This document shows positions 17,909 through 26,625 of a stretch of DNA of 64,000 nucleotides, in pieces (the stretch's first letter is position 1; each line of letters begins with the position of its first letter). This DNA is from Pelomonas aquatica (lineage in GTDB: Bacteria > Pseudomonadota > Gammaproteobacteria > Burkholderiales > Burkholderiaceae_C): assembly GCF_026712205.1 (NCBI RefSeq), contig NZ_JAPPUW010000015.1, forward strand, positions 62,001 to 126,000, in the 5' to 3' direction. Position numbers and translations under genes: made by a program. The notes below the pieces were generated by a model. The model was not told where the DNA came from and made no database searches. It saw nothing but the letters and a program-made list of their open reading frames with translations.

Positions 17909-18969
17909 CACCTGAACAGCGCGCTGCCGAGATAGGCCGCATGCAGGCGCCGCACAGCCACCACCGCCAGCGACGACAGCGGCAGCGCGATCAGCACGCC
18001 GACGAAGCCGAGCAGATGGCCGAAGGCCAGCAGCGCGAAGATGACCATCAGCGGGCTCAGGCCGATGCGCTCGCCGACGAAGCGCGGCGTCAGCACGAAG
18101 CTCTCCAGCAGCTGGCCGATGCCGAACACGACGGCGACCGCGGCGATGCCGTAGAAGCTGGCGAACTGCAGCAGCCCGGCCAGCAGGGCCAGCAGCAGGC
18201 CCAGGCCGAAGCCGACGTAGGGAATGAAGACCGCCAGGCCGGTGAAGACGCCGATGGGCAGGGCCAGGTCGAAGCTTGCCAGCCAGAGCGCGAGGCTGTA
18301 GTAGGCCGCCAGCGCCAGCATGACAAGCAACTGCCCGCGCAGATACTGGCCCAGCATGGTGTCGCACTCGGCCAGGAAGCCGCCGACCCGCTCGCGCGCC
18401 GACGGCGGCACCAGGGCCCAGGCCCGCGCCAGCAGATTCGGCCAGTCGTGCAGCAGATAGAACAGCACGACCGGCAGCAGCACCGCGTTGCCGACGAAGG
18501 CGAGCAAGAAGCTGCCGCCGATGCGGGCCGAACTCAGCGCCGTGGCGAGCCAGTCCTCGAGGTTGGCGTCCAGGTACTTCAGCACGAAGGCCTTGATGCT
18601 GGCCGTGTCGAGCTGCAGCTGGATGCCGTGCTGGGCCAGCCAGGGCGCGAGCCTGTCGTTGGCCGCCTTGGCCAGGGCCGGGATCTGCTCGCGCAGCGCC
18701 GGGATTTCCTGGTTCAGGATGGGCAGCACGAGCAGCAGCAGGGCCAGCAGCGACAGGCCGAACAGCAGCTCGACGACGAGCACGGCCAGGGCGCGCGGCA
18801 GGCGCCGGCCGACCAGGGCCTGCACGGCCGGCGCCAGTGCATAGGCCAGCACGGCCGCAGCGATGAAAGGGGCCAGCACGGGCGACAGCAGCCACAGCAG
18901 CAGGGCTGCGAGGGCGAGGACGCCGCCCCAGGCCAGGGCGGTGCGTTGGTGCGTGCTGAGCTTCATCAT
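17908..18969 (-). CDS. AI-2E/PerM-family transporter
   Basis: 353 residues with about eight transmembrane helices in the AI-2E (UPF0118/PerM) pattern: two N-terminal helices, an amphipathic periplasmic region, then FIPYVGFGLGLLLALLAG, LLESFVLTPRFVGERIGL and a final hydrophobic block. Family members have been linked to AI-2 export or ion exchange; the substrate here is unknown. The permease-hda pairing is common in betaproteobacteria. Confidence 0.87.
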   Translation of the reverse strand: MMKLSTHQRTALAWGGVLALAALLLWLLSPVLAPFIAAAVLAYALAPAVQALVGRRLPRALAVLVVELLFGLSLLALLLLVLPILNQEIPALREQIPALAKAANDRLAPWLAQHGIQLQLDTASIKAFVLKYLDANLEDWLATALSSARIGGSFLLAFVGNAVLLPVVLFYLLHDWPNLLARAWALVPPSARERVGGFLAECDTMLGQYLRGQLLVMLALAAYYSLALWLASFDLALPIGVFTGLAVFIPYVGFGLGLLLALLAGLLQFASFYGIAAVAVVFGIGQLLESFVLTPRFVGERIGLSPLMVIFALLAFGHLLGFVGVLIALPLSSLAVVAVRRLHAAYLGSALFR

Positions 18970-18994
18970 GGCGTTGGGTGGCGGGCGCGGATTG

Positions 18995-19852
18995 TCACTG
19001 AAGCGGAGGCCTGCCCTGCGCCATCAGCGCAGCCAGGCGGGCGCGCAACTGGGGGGCATCGGCCGCGTCGCCACGTGCGGCGAGATAGGCGGCCAGGTCC
19101 TCGGCGGCGGCGGCGGTGGCGCCCAGCGCGGCAAGCGCCAGGCCGCGGTCGCGCTTTTCCGCGGGGTCGTCGGGCAGCAGCACGACGAGGCGGCGCTGCA
19201 CGGCCAGCATGCGCGGCCAATCCTGGGCGGCGCGGTGCACCTCCTTCAGGTTGCGCAGCATGCGTGCCAGGATCTGCCGCGGCGCGGCCGTGCGCAGGAA
19301 GAACTCCAGCGGCAGCTCCAGGTCGTCCGGCAGGCCGCTGCCCTGGCGGTACAGCGCCAGGCGCTCGTCCAGCCGCGCGGCCGACAGCGACTCGCCGGTA
19401 AAGGGGTCGACGATGACCTCGCCCAAGCCGATCCTGCACTTGACCAGGAAGTGGCCGGGAAAGGCCACGCCGGACATGCGCAGGCCGATCTGCTCGCCCA
19501 GCTCCAGCAGCAGCACGGCCAGCGCGATCGGCAGGCCGCGGCGGGTCTGCAGCACGCGGTGGACGAAGCTGTTCTCCGCCGCGTAGTAGTTGTTCAGGTT
19601 GCCGGCGAAGCCGAGCTCGCCGTGGAAGAAGCGCGTCAGCAGATGCAGGCGATGGGCCGGCGGCGCGTCGGCGGCGACGCGCCCGCGCAGACGCCGCGCC
19701 AGGCCGTCCACCTCCGCCAGCACGGCCTGCACGTCGAGCTGCGGATATTCGTCCTGGGCCAGGCTGACGGCCGCTTCGAGCAGGTTCAAGCCCGCATCCT
19801 CGGCCACGAGGCTGGCGAAGTAGTCCAGGGGCGTGGGCTGGGCGAATTGCAT
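18995..19852 (-). CDS. SirB1-family protein (transglutaminase-like with TPR tail)
   Basis: 285 residues. The first part matches the SirB1/transglutaminase-like fold: NNYYAAENSFVHRVLQTRRGLPIALAVL and GVAFPGHFLVK. The canonical cysteine is not evident at the expected place, so it is probably non-catalytic. The C-terminal third is Ala/Leu-rich and helical, consistent with TPR repeats. Function is unknown. Its ATG overlaps the murJ stop by one base. Confidence 0.82.
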   Translation of the reverse strand: MQFAQPTPLDYFASLVAEDAGLNLLEAAVSLAQDEYPQLDVQAVLAEVDGLARRLRGRVAADAPPAHRLHLLTRFFHGELGFAGNLNNYYAAENSFVHRVLQTRRGLPIALAVLLLELGEQIGLRMSGVAFPGHFLVKCRIGLGEVIVDPFTGESLSAARLDERLALYRQGSGLPDDLELPLEFFLRTAAPRQILARMLRNLKEVHRAAQDWPRMLAVQRRLVVLLPDDPAEKRDRGLALAALGATAAAAEDLAAYLAARGDAADAPQLRARLAALMAQGRPPLQ

Positions 19853-21414
19853 CAGGCCGGGCGGGACAGGGCCTTGAGCTTGACGCCGGCCAGCATCAGC
19901 ACGACGAAATAGACCGCCGCGCTGCCGGCCAGGCTGGCGGCCATCACCAGCGCGCGGTGGAATTCATGCGCGCCGAGCTCGATCCAGTCCAGCCGCGTCG
20001 CCAACTGCCACTGCAGCAGGCCCATGGCCGCGCAGCCCAGGCCGACGCGCAGGCCGAAGGCCGTCCAGCCGGGCTCAGGCCGGTAGCTGCCCAGCTTCCT
20101 GAGCCCCCACAGCAGCCAGCTCGCATTGACGAGGGCGCCCAGGCCGATGGACAGCGCCAGGCCCGCGACGCCGAACCAGGGCACGAAGACGAGGTTGAAC
20201 AACTGGGTCAGCACCAGCACGGCGACGGCGATCCTGGCCGGCGTGCCGGTGTCCTGGCGGGCGTAGAAGCCGGGCGCCAGCACCTTGACGGCGATCAGGC
20301 CGAGCAGGCCGACGCCCCAGCCCATCACCGACTGCGCCGTGTGCGCCACGTCGGCCGCGCCGAATTTGCCGCGGTGGTAGAGCACGGCCGTCAACGGCTC
20401 GGCGAAAGCCAGCAGCGCGACGGCGCAGGGCAAGGCCAGCAGCAGCACCATGCGCAGGCCCCAGTCGAGCAGATGGCTGTAGCGCTCGTTGTGGCCGCCG
20501 GCCTGCGCGGCCGACAGCTGGGGCGTCAGCACCGCGCTCAGTGCCACGCCGAGCAGGCCGATGGGGAACTCCATCAGCCGGTCGGCATAGTTCAGCCAGG
20601 AGGTCGCGCCCTCGCCCAGGCGGCTCGAGATCTGCGTGTTGATCATCAGCGACAGCTGCGACACGCCGACGCCCAGCAGCGCCGGGCCCATGTTGACCAG
20701 CATGCGCCTGACGCCCGGATGCGCCTGCGACTCGCGCAGGCCGCGCCAGCTCCAGCGCATGCGCGGCCGCATGCCGATGCGGGCGAGCGCCGGCCATTGC
20801 ACGGCGAGCTGCAGCACGCCGCCCAGCATCACGCCGGCCGCCATGCCGTAGATGCCGGGATGGCCGGCGCGCTCCAGCGGCCCGACCAGCGCCCAGCCGC
20901 AGGCGATCATGCTCAGGTTGAGCAGCACCGGCGACGCCGCCGGCACGACGAAACGCCGCCAGGTGTTCAGGATGCCGGCCGACAGCGCCACCAGCGACAT
21001 GCAGCCGATGTAGGGGAACATGAAGCGCGTCATGACCACCGACGCGTCGAAGGCCTTGGGCCCCAGCCCGCCGCCCAGCAGCCACACCAGCAGCGGCGCG
21101 GCGACGATGCCCAGCACCGACGTGGCGATCAGCGCCCACAGCAGCACCGTCGCCACGGCGTCGACGAGGGCGTGCGTGGCCTCGTCGCCATGCGTCGTGC
21201 GCGACGCCGCCAGCAGCGGCACGAAGGCCTGCGAGAAGGCGCCTTCGGCAAACAGCCGGCGCAGCAGATTGGGAATGCGGAAGGCGACCAGGAAGGCGTC
21301 GGTGAAGCCCGTGGCGCCGAACAGGCCGGCGACCAGTTGCTCGCGGACGAGGCCGGTGATGCGCGAAGTCAGGGTCAGCAGGGAAATGGTCGACGCAGCG
21401 CGCAGCAGATTCAT
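19852..21414 (-). CDS. murJ: Lipid II flippase MurJ
   Basis: 520 residues with about fourteen membrane helices, the MviN/MurJ pattern. It flips lipid II across the inner membrane for peptidoglycan synthesis. Landmarks are the N-terminal SRITGLVREQLVAGLFG, FRIPNLLRRLFAEGAFSQAF near 45-64, LLGVGVSQLSLMINTQISS in the central part, and ARQDTGTPARIA. The gene is divergent from rpsT, the standard order in many betaproteobacteria. Confidence 0.95.
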   Translation of the reverse strand: MNLLRAASTISLLTLTSRITGLVREQLVAGLFGATGFTDAFLVAFRIPNLLRRLFAEGAFSQAFVPLLAASRTTHGDEATHALVDAVATVLLWALIATSVLGIVAAPLLVWLLGGGLGPKAFDASVVMTRFMFPYIGCMSLVALSAGILNTWRRFVVPAASPVLLNLSMIACGWALVGPLERAGHPGIYGMAAGVMLGGVLQLAVQWPALARIGMRPRMRWSWRGLRESQAHPGVRRMLVNMGPALLGVGVSQLSLMINTQISSRLGEGATSWLNYADRLMEFPIGLLGVALSAVLTPQLSAAQAGGHNERYSHLLDWGLRMVLLLALPCAVALLAFAEPLTAVLYHRGKFGAADVAHTAQSVMGWGVGLLGLIAVKVLAPGFYARQDTGTPARIAVAVLVLTQLFNLVFVPWFGVAGLALSIGLGALVNASWLLWGLRKLGSYRPEPGWTAFGLRVGLGCAAMGLLQWQLATRLDWIELGAHEFHRALVMAASLAGSAAVYFVVLMLAGVKLKALSRPA

Positions 21415-21470
21415 GGCGGCGGATTATCTGTGTCGCCCGTGGCGCCACTTACGGAACCCGGCCCCGGCGC

Positions 21471-21500
21471 TTGGCTGAAACCCTGATGTCATGCTACACT
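21471..21500 (+). promoter_or_regulatory. rpsT: Probable sigma70 promoter of rpsT
   Basis: TTGGCT (21471-21476) and TACACT (21495-21500) are separated by 18 bp, about 35 nt before the rpsT ATG. The region lies between the divergent murJ and rpsT genes. Confidence 0.55.
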
Positions 21501-21534
21501 TGCCGTCTTTGCACCAACTGGGTATAGACACAGC

Positions 21535-21831
21535 ATGGCAACCAGCTCCAAAGCCAAGAAGAAGACGGTTCGCCTGGCGTCGGGCCGCAAGCGCGCCCGC
21601 CAGGACGTCAAGCTCAACGCAGCGAACACCGCACTGCGCTCCAAATTCCGCACGGTCATCAAGAACGTGCAAAAGGCCGTGACGGCCGGCGACAAGTCCA
21701 AGGCCGCCGACCTGTTCAAGACCGCCCAGGCCGTCATCGACTCCGTCGCCGACAAGGGCATCTTCCACAAGAACAAGGCTGCTCGCCACAAGAGCCGCCT
21801 GTCCGCCAAGATCAAGGCGCTCGCCGCCTGA
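21535..21831 (+). CDS. rpsT: 30S ribosomal protein S20
   Basis: 98 residues, Lys/Arg/Ala-rich. S20 binds 16S rRNA early in 30S assembly. Conserved stretches are [34 protein letters not shown] and the C-terminal [15 protein letters not shown]. It is monocistronic and followed closely by a terminator. Confidence 0.97.
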   Translation: MATSSKAKKKTVRLASGRKRARQDVKLNAANTALRSKFRTVIKNVQKAVTAGDKSKAADLFKTAQAVIDSVADKGIFHKNKAARHKSRLSAKIKALAA

Positions 21832-21860
21832 CAATCCATCCAGCTCTGGTGCAAGTGAAG

Positions 21861-21881
21861 GGCCCGCGAAAGCGGGCCTTT
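21861..21881 (+). terminator. Intrinsic terminator after rpsT
   Basis: GGCCCGC (21861-21867), loop GAAA, GCGGGCC (21872-21878), then TTTCGCATTT. It lies 29 nt after the rpsT stop and between convergent genes. Confidence 0.75.
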
Positions 21882-21900
21882 CGCATTTCTGAGCGCAGCT

Positions 21901-22767
21901 TCAATGCCACTCTCCGGGGCCAACGCCCTGGATGCTGCGGTCGCGCAGCCACTCGGCCACGGCGCGGGCCACCCATTGCGGGTCGTCCAGCGGCAGGTCG
22001 TGGCCGGCCCTGGTGTGCAGGCGCAACGGTGCCCCCCAGGCCCGGCTGATGGCCTGGGAGCAGCGCCAGTCGACCAGCCCGTCGGCCTTGCTGCACAGCA
22101 ACAGCATCGGTGCTGCCGGCCGCGTGCGGCTGGCGCGGTAGCGCATGCTGGCGATCAGCTGGCGTGCCGTGTTGCGCACGCCCAGAGGATGTTGGCGCTG
22201 CAGTTCCAGCCAGCGGTCGATGACGGCCTGGTGCGGCGTCAGCCGCGTCGTCAGGCTGAGCACGCGCTCCTCGCGCATGCGGGCGCTGAAGCGGCTGAGC
22301 GAGAGCAGCAGCAGGCCCAGGTAGTTGAACGGGCGCGACTTGCGGAAGAGCTCGCTGAAGGGCCTCAGGCTGGGGTTGATCAGCACGCCCACCTCGACCT
22401 CGTCGGGATGGCGGTTGGCCCAGTCGGTCAGCACCGCGGCGCCCAGCGACATGCCCACCAGCGACACGCGCCCGCCGACGCCATGGCCCCGCAGTTCGCC
22501 GCGGCAGGCGTCGACGATGGCCGAGACCTGGGTGGGGCTGGCCTGGCCGCGCAGCGTGCCGGTGCCGGGCAGGTCCAGCATCAGCAGCCGTGCGGCCGGC
22601 TGCAGTTCGCGCAGTTCGCGCAACAGATGGTCGGGAAAGACGCCCCAATGCCCGCTCTCGCGCGACAGGCCGCGCAGCAGCACCCAGACCGGCGTCTGCG
22701 ACCGCGGCCCCTGCAAGGGCGCGGTCTGTGGCAGATCGGCGGGCAGGAACGCGGCGCTGGTGTTCAT
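21901..22767 (-). CDS. Alpha/beta-fold hydrolase
   Basis: About 288 residues from the ATG at 22767; an ATG at 22815 would add 16 residues. The alpha/beta hydrolase fold is indicated by LLMLDLPGTGTLRG, the nucleophile elbow VGMSLGAA (GxSxG-like), an acid region LLLCSKADGLVDW, and the catalytic-type His in TRAGHDLPLDDP. Substrate is unknown; possible roles are esterase, lipase or haloalkane-dehalogenase-like. It converges on rpsT across the terminator. The start is uncertain because neither ATG has a clear ribosome binding site. Confidence 0.82.
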   Translation of the reverse strand: MNTSAAFLPADLPQTAPLQGPRSQTPVWVLLRGLSRESGHWGVFPDHLLRELRELQPAARLLMLDLPGTGTLRGQASPTQVSAIVDACRGELRGHGVGGRVSLVGMSLGAAVLTDWANRHPDEVEVGVLINPSLRPFSELFRKSRPFNYLGLLLLSLSRFSARMREERVLSLTTRLTPHQAVIDRWLELQRQHPLGVRNTARQLIASMRYRASRTRPAAPMLLLCSKADGLVDWRCSQAISRAWGAPLRLHTRAGHDLPLDDPQWVARAVAEWLRDRSIQGVGPGEWH

Positions 22768-22848
22768 CGGCACGTGGCTGGAGGCGGCTCCGAGGATAGC
22801 GGCCATCCAGGGCAAACAGCCACGGGAAAGTCGATAGGACCGGGCGCG

Positions 22849-23178
22849 TCAGGCGCCCGGCTTGCCATCCGGCAGCAGGCAGGCGTCGGCGACCTGCAGA
22901 TTGTTGTCGCGCGCGAAGTTCATGACGAAGTCCCAGGCCATGGGCTCGAGGCGCCTGAGCTCCTCGTTGACGATGACGCACTTCACGCCATTGATGACGG
23001 TGGGCACGCACAGCGGCGAGTAGCCGATGTGGGCACCGATGCCGGGACGCACGCCGCCCGGGCGGAAGCAGGACATCGCGCCGGCCAGACGCTCCGCCCA
23101 GTCGCTCGGGCGGAAGCTGCGTCCATCCTGGGTGATACCTTGGATGAAGACTTCGCGCGGCGGAGGGGCAACGGTCAT
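22849..23178 (-). CDS. DUF3579-family protein
   Basis: 109 residues from the ATG at 23178; a TTG two codons earlier is possible. It has the segments FIQGITQDGRSFRPSDWAER and CVPTVINGVKCVIVNEEL, which I recognise as the betaproteobacterial DUF3579 family, commonly found beside argD/argF. Function is unknown. It is divergent from argD. Confidence 0.78.
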   Translation of the reverse strand: MTVAPPPREVFIQGITQDGRSFRPSDWAERLAGAMSCFRPGGVRPGIGAHIGYSPLCVPTVINGVKCVIVNEELRRLEPMAWDFVMNFARDNNLQVADACLLPDGKPGA

Positions 23179-23329
23179 GGACAAAGGGTTTCGCGGTGCA
23201 GCGGAGCGCCGCTGCCAAAGACCGCTATTGTGCCTCGGCGCGCGGCGATCTGTTGCGGCGCAGCAAATCGACCGGCATCGACCCTAGAATCAAAAACCCA
23301 CCATGTCTCACCCTCGATCAGGAGACCCG

Positions 23330-24544
23330 ATGAACGCTGTCCCGCCCTCGTCCGAGCCCCATGTCATGCCGACCTACGGCCGCCTGCCCGTTGCGCTTTC
23401 GCACGGCCAGGGCTGCTGGGTCTGGGACACGACGGGCCGACGATTGCTCGACGGGCTGGGCGGCATCGCGGTCAACACGCTGGGCCACAACCATCCGCGC
23501 CTGGTGCCGGCGCTGCAGGACCAGGCGACCAAACTGATCCACTGCAGCAACTACTACCAGATGCCGCTGCAGGAGCAGCTCGCGGCCAGGCTCTGCGAGC
23601 TTTCGGGCCTCGCCAACGTCTTCTTCTGCAACAGCGGACTGGAAGCCAACGAGGCGGCGCTGAAGATCGCCCGCAAGTTCGGCCATGACCGCGGCAATGC
23701 CTCGCCCGAGGTGCTGGTGTTCGACGGCGCCTTCCACGGTCGCTCGATCGCGACGCTGTCGGCCACGGCCAACCCCAAGATCCACGCCGGCTTCGAGCCG
23801 CTGGTGCCGGGCTTCGTGCGCGTGCCGCTGAACGACATCGCCGCCGTCGAGGCCGCCGTCGCGGCGCATCCCGACATCACGGCCATCTTCCTGGAGACCA
23901 TCCAGGGAGAAGGCGGCATCAACCCGGCCCGCATCGAGTTCCTGCAGGCGCTGCGCCGCCTCTGCGACGCGCACGACCTGCTGCTGATGCTGGACGAAGT
24001 GCAATGCGGCATCGGCCGCACCGGCCGGTGGTTCGCCCACCAGTGGGCCGGCATCCAGCCCGACGTGATGCCGCTGGCCAAGGGCCTGGGCTCGGGCGTG
24101 CCCATCGGCGCCGTCGTCTGCGGCCCGCGCGCGGCCGGCGTGCTGAAGGCCGGCAACCACGGCACCACCTTCGGCGGCAACCCGCTGGCCATGCGGGCCG
24201 GCATCGAGACGCTGAAGATCATGCAGGAGGACGGCCTGCTGGCCAACGCCGAGGCCGTGGGCGCGACGCTGCGCGGCGCGCTGACCGAGGGCCTGGCCGG
24301 CGTGGCCGGCGTCGTCGAGATCCGCGGCCAGGGCCTGATGCTGGGCGTCGAGCTCGACCGCGCCGCCGGCCCGCTGCTGACCCAGTGCCTCGAAGCCGGC
24401 CTGCTGATCAGCGTGACGGCCGAGCGCGTCGTGCGCCTGCTGCCGCCGCTGATCCTGACCCACGACGAGGCCCGCGAGATCGCCGCCCGCCTCGTGCCCC
24501 TCGTGAAGGCGCTGCTCGCCCAGCCCCTTCCATCCAAGCCATGA
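23330..24544 (+). CDS. argD: Acetylornithine aminotransferase
   Basis: 404 residues. PLP-dependent class III aminotransferase making N-acetylornithine in arginine synthesis. Motifs are FFCNSGLEANEAALKIARKF near 99-118, FDGAFHGRSIATLSAT, LDEVQCGIGRTG near 221-232, and the PLP lysine in MPLAKGLGSGVPIG near 247-260. AGGAG lies 5 nt upstream of the ATG at 23330, so I chose it over the in-frame ATG at 23303. It overlaps or nearly abuts argF. Confidence 0.92.
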   Translation: MNAVPPSSEPHVMPTYGRLPVALSHGQGCWVWDTTGRRLLDGLGGIAVNTLGHNHPRLVPALQDQATKLIHCSNYYQMPLQEQLAARLCELSGLANVFFCNSGLEANEAALKIARKFGHDRGNASPEVLVFDGAFHGRSIATLSATANPKIHAGFEPLVPGFVRVPLNDIAAVEAAVAAHPDITAIFLETIQGEGGINPARIEFLQALRRLCDAHDLLLMLDEVQCGIGRTGRWFAHQWAGIQPDVMPLAKGLGSGVPIGAVVCGPRAAGVLKAGNHGTTFGGNPLAMRAGIETLKIMQEDGLLANAEAVGATLRGALTEGLAGVAGVVEIRGQGLMLGVELDRAAGPLLTQCLEAGLLISVTAERVVRLLPPLILTHDEAREIAARLVPLVKALLAQPLPSKP

Positions 24545-24561
24545 AGCCGGGGGACACACTG

Positions 24562-25503
24562 ATGCGTCACTACCTGCAGTTCAAGGACCTGCGCGCCGAG
24601 GAATACGCCCATCTGTTCGACCGCGCCGCCATCATCAAGCGCCGCTTCAAGAACTACGAGAAATACCAGCCGCTGCAGGACCGCACGCTGGCCATGATCT
24701 TCGAGAAGGCCAGCACGCGCACCCGCGTGAGCTTCGAGGCCGGCATGTACCAGATGGGCGGCTCGGTCGTGCACCTGACGACGGGCGACAGCCAGCTCGG
24801 CCGCGCCGAGCCGGTGGAGGATTCGGCGCGCGTCATCAGCCGCATGGTCGACATCGTGATGATCCGCACCTTCGAGCAGAGCAAGATCGAGCGCTTCGCG
24901 GCGCACTCGCGCGTGCCGGTCATCAACGGCCTGACCAACGAATACCACCCCTGCCAGATCCTGGCCGACCTGTTCACCTTCATCGAGAACCGCGGCATGG
25001 ACCGCCGCGGCGCCGTCGACATGGACTGCCTGAAGGGCCGCGTCGTCGCCTGGGTGGGCGACGGCAACAACATGGCCAACACCTGGCTGCAGGCGGCGGA
25101 GATCCTCGGCTTCAAGGTGCACGTCAGCACGCCCAGCGGCTACGGGATCGACCCGGCCGTGGCCGGCGTGAAGGACGCCGGCTGCTACCGCGTCTTCAAG
25201 GACCCGCACGAGGCCTGCGAGGGCGCCGACCTCGTGACGACCGACGTCTGGACCAGCATGGGCTACGAGGCCGAGAACGAGGCCCGCAAGGCCGCGTTCG
25301 CGGACTGGTGCGTGGACCCGGCCATGATGGCCCGCGCCAAACCGGACGCGCTGTTCATGCACTGCCTGCCCGCCCATCGCGGCGAGGAGGTGGCGGCCGA
25401 GGTCATCGACGGACCGCAGTCCGTCGTCTGGGACGAGGCCGAGAACCGCATGCACATGCAAAAGGCACTCATGGAGTACCTTTTGCTCGGCCGTATCGGC
25501 TGA
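24562..25503 (+). CDS. argF: Ornithine carbamoyltransferase
   Basis: 313 residues. Condenses carbamoyl phosphate with ornithine to citrulline. The carbamoyl-phosphate motif STRTR lies in FEKASTRTRVSFEAG, with the ornithine-site HCLPAHRGEEV near the C-terminus. I chose the ATG at 24562 because GGGGGA lies about 7 nt upstream and MRHYLQFKDL fits the family; an ATG at 24541 overlaps the argD stop. The last 62 bp (from 25442) are duplicated at 25598-25659 with a better host codon fit, suggesting that this 3' end was brought in by an inserted element. Confidence 0.93.
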   Translation: MRHYLQFKDLRAEEYAHLFDRAAIIKRRFKNYEKYQPLQDRTLAMIFEKASTRTRVSFEAGMYQMGGSVVHLTTGDSQLGRAEPVEDSARVISRMVDIVMIRTFEQSKIERFAAHSRVPVINGLTNEYHPCQILADLFTFIENRGMDRRGAVDMDCLKGRVVAWVGDGNNMANTWLQAAEILGFKVHVSTPSGYGIDPAVAGVKDAGCYRVFKDPHEACEGADLVTTDVWTSMGYEAENEARKAAFADWCVDPAMMARAKPDALFMHCLPAHRGEEVAAEVIDGPQSVVWDEAENRMHMQKALMEYLLLGRIG

Positions 25504-25597
25504 AGGCCGAGACGGTGGCCCGCCAGGGCCAGCATGCGATTCGGGGCGCACTCACTTTGCGCAGCAAAGTGAAGCCGCGGCGCGGCGGGGGCGCACC
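25504..25597. mobile_element. 94-bp palindromic insert between duplicated argF ends
   Basis: Sequence between the two copies of the argF 3' end. It contains a perfect 9-bp hairpin TCACTTTGC/GCAAAGTGA (25552-25572) with a GCA loop and other short GC-rich inverted repeats. It encodes nothing convincing. Together with one flanking copy it would form an element of about 156 bp that inserted at the argF 3' end. The mobile nature is an inference from the duplication. Confidence 0.45.
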
Positions 25598-25659
25598 AGA
25601 ACCGCATGCATGTGCAGAAGGCACTGATGGAGTATCTGCTGCTCGGCCGCATCGGCTGA
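25598..25659 (+). pseudogene. Relic of the argF 3' end
   Basis: 62 bp aligning without gaps to 25442-25503 (the true argF end), including the TGA. The encoded C-terminus differs by a single residue (Met to Val: MHMQ becomes MHVQ); the other base differences are synonymous. This copy uses CAG, CTG, CTG and CGC where argF now uses CAA, CTT, TTG and CGT, closer to the host style. It has no start codon of its own and looks like the ancestral argF end displaced by the insert. Confidence 0.75.
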
Positions 25660-25682
25660 AAGACCTTCAACCTCTCAGCCGA
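25652..25682. terminator. Inverted repeat between the argF relic and hupE
   Basis: TCGGCTGA (25652-25659) pairs with TCAGCCGA (25675-25682) across 15 nt. It contains both the relic argF stop and the hupE stop. A bidirectional terminator is possible, but neither side has a clear T tract. Confidence 0.35.
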
Positions 25683-26625
25683 AGATGGCGGCCGCGCGCA
25701 GCCAGGACCAGTAGGCCGCCACGGTGCCGACGCCGTAGAGCAGCGGCGTGCGCACCCGGGCCGCGGCCGGCCAGCTGCGGGCGACCCGCCAGGCCAGCCA
25801 GGCCAGGCCCACGGTCAGCAGCTGGCCCAGCTCGACGCCCACATTGAAGGTCAGCAAGGCGACGCTCATATGGGCGTCGGGCAGGCCGATCTCCTTCAGC
25901 GCACCCGCAAAGCCCAGGCCGTGCACGAGGCCGAAGCCGAAGGCCACCAGGGCCGGCCAACGGCGCGACAGCGTTTCGCGCCGATGCAGCGCCTCGCCCG
26001 CGACCAGCACGATGGACAACGCGATGGTGGCCTCGACCGGCGGCGCGCGCAGCGTCAGCCAGCCCAGTGCGCTCAGCGCGAGCGTCAGGCTGTGCGCGGC
26101 CGTGAAGGCCGTGATCGTCCACAGCAGGCGGCGCCCGAAGCCGACCAGGAAGAGCAGCGAAATCACGAACAGCAGGTGGTCGACGCCGGTGAGGATGTGC
26201 TCGATGCCGAGCACGGTGTAGGCCGCCGCGACCTCGCCCATGCCCCGCGGGTCGTCCGCGGCCCCGAACAGCCGGGCCGAGGTCTGTCCTGCCGTGATCG
26301 AGTAGACGCGCGACTGGCCATCCAGCCAGAACACCTTGATGAGCAGCGCAGAAAACCGCTCGCCGACGCCCTTGACGGCGACCGTGCCCGTCAGGCCCTG
26401 CTCGCCGCAATGCAGCGCCGTCTGCTCCACACGGCAATGCGCGGGCCACACCGGCGTCAGGCTGTCCGCCGGCACGCTCTTCTCGCCGGCCCCCCAGGAC
26501 AGCAGGAACTCGCCGTGCGCCAGCTCGCGCACTTGCAGTTCGGCCATGCTCAGTTCGTGGGCGCCGGCGGGCAGGGCCAGCAGCGCCGCGGCCCACAGCA
26601 GCAGCACGCGGATCAGCGCGCCCAC
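25675..26625 (-). CDS. HupE/UreJ-family membrane protein
   Basis: 316 residues. A signal peptide ending near PAGAHE precedes a periplasmic domain of about 120 residues, then about six helices with the family hallmark LGIEHILTGVDHLLFVISLL and FTAAHSLTLAL, and FGFGLVHGLGFAGAL. HupE/UreJ proteins are linked to nickel or cobalt handling; the His/Asp-rich first helices could bind metal. The gene overlaps the PPIase gene by 13 nt and ends the accessory cluster. Confidence 0.87.
   Translation of the reverse strand: MGALIRVLLLWAAALLALPAGAHELSMAELQVRELAHGEFLLSWGAGEKSVPADSLTPVWPAHCRVEQTALHCGEQGLTGTVAVKGVGERFSALLIKVFWLDGQSRVYSITAGQTSARLFGAADDPRGMGEVAAAYTVLGIEHILTGVDHLLFVISLLFLVGFGRRLLWTITAFTAAHSLTLALSALGWLTLRAPPVEATIALSIVLVAGEALHRRETLSRRWPALVAFGFGLVHGLGFAGALKEIGLPDAHMSVALLTFNVGVELGQLLTVGLAWLAWRVARSWPAAARVRTPLLYGVGTVAAYWSWLRAAAIFG

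Noticed and set aside
25263-25670. Minus-strand frame across the argF end that shows an internal repeat (RYS[IM]SAFC[TM]CMRF)
   Set aside because: The repeat only reflects the DNA duplication of the argF 3' end on the opposite strand; it is not a gene.
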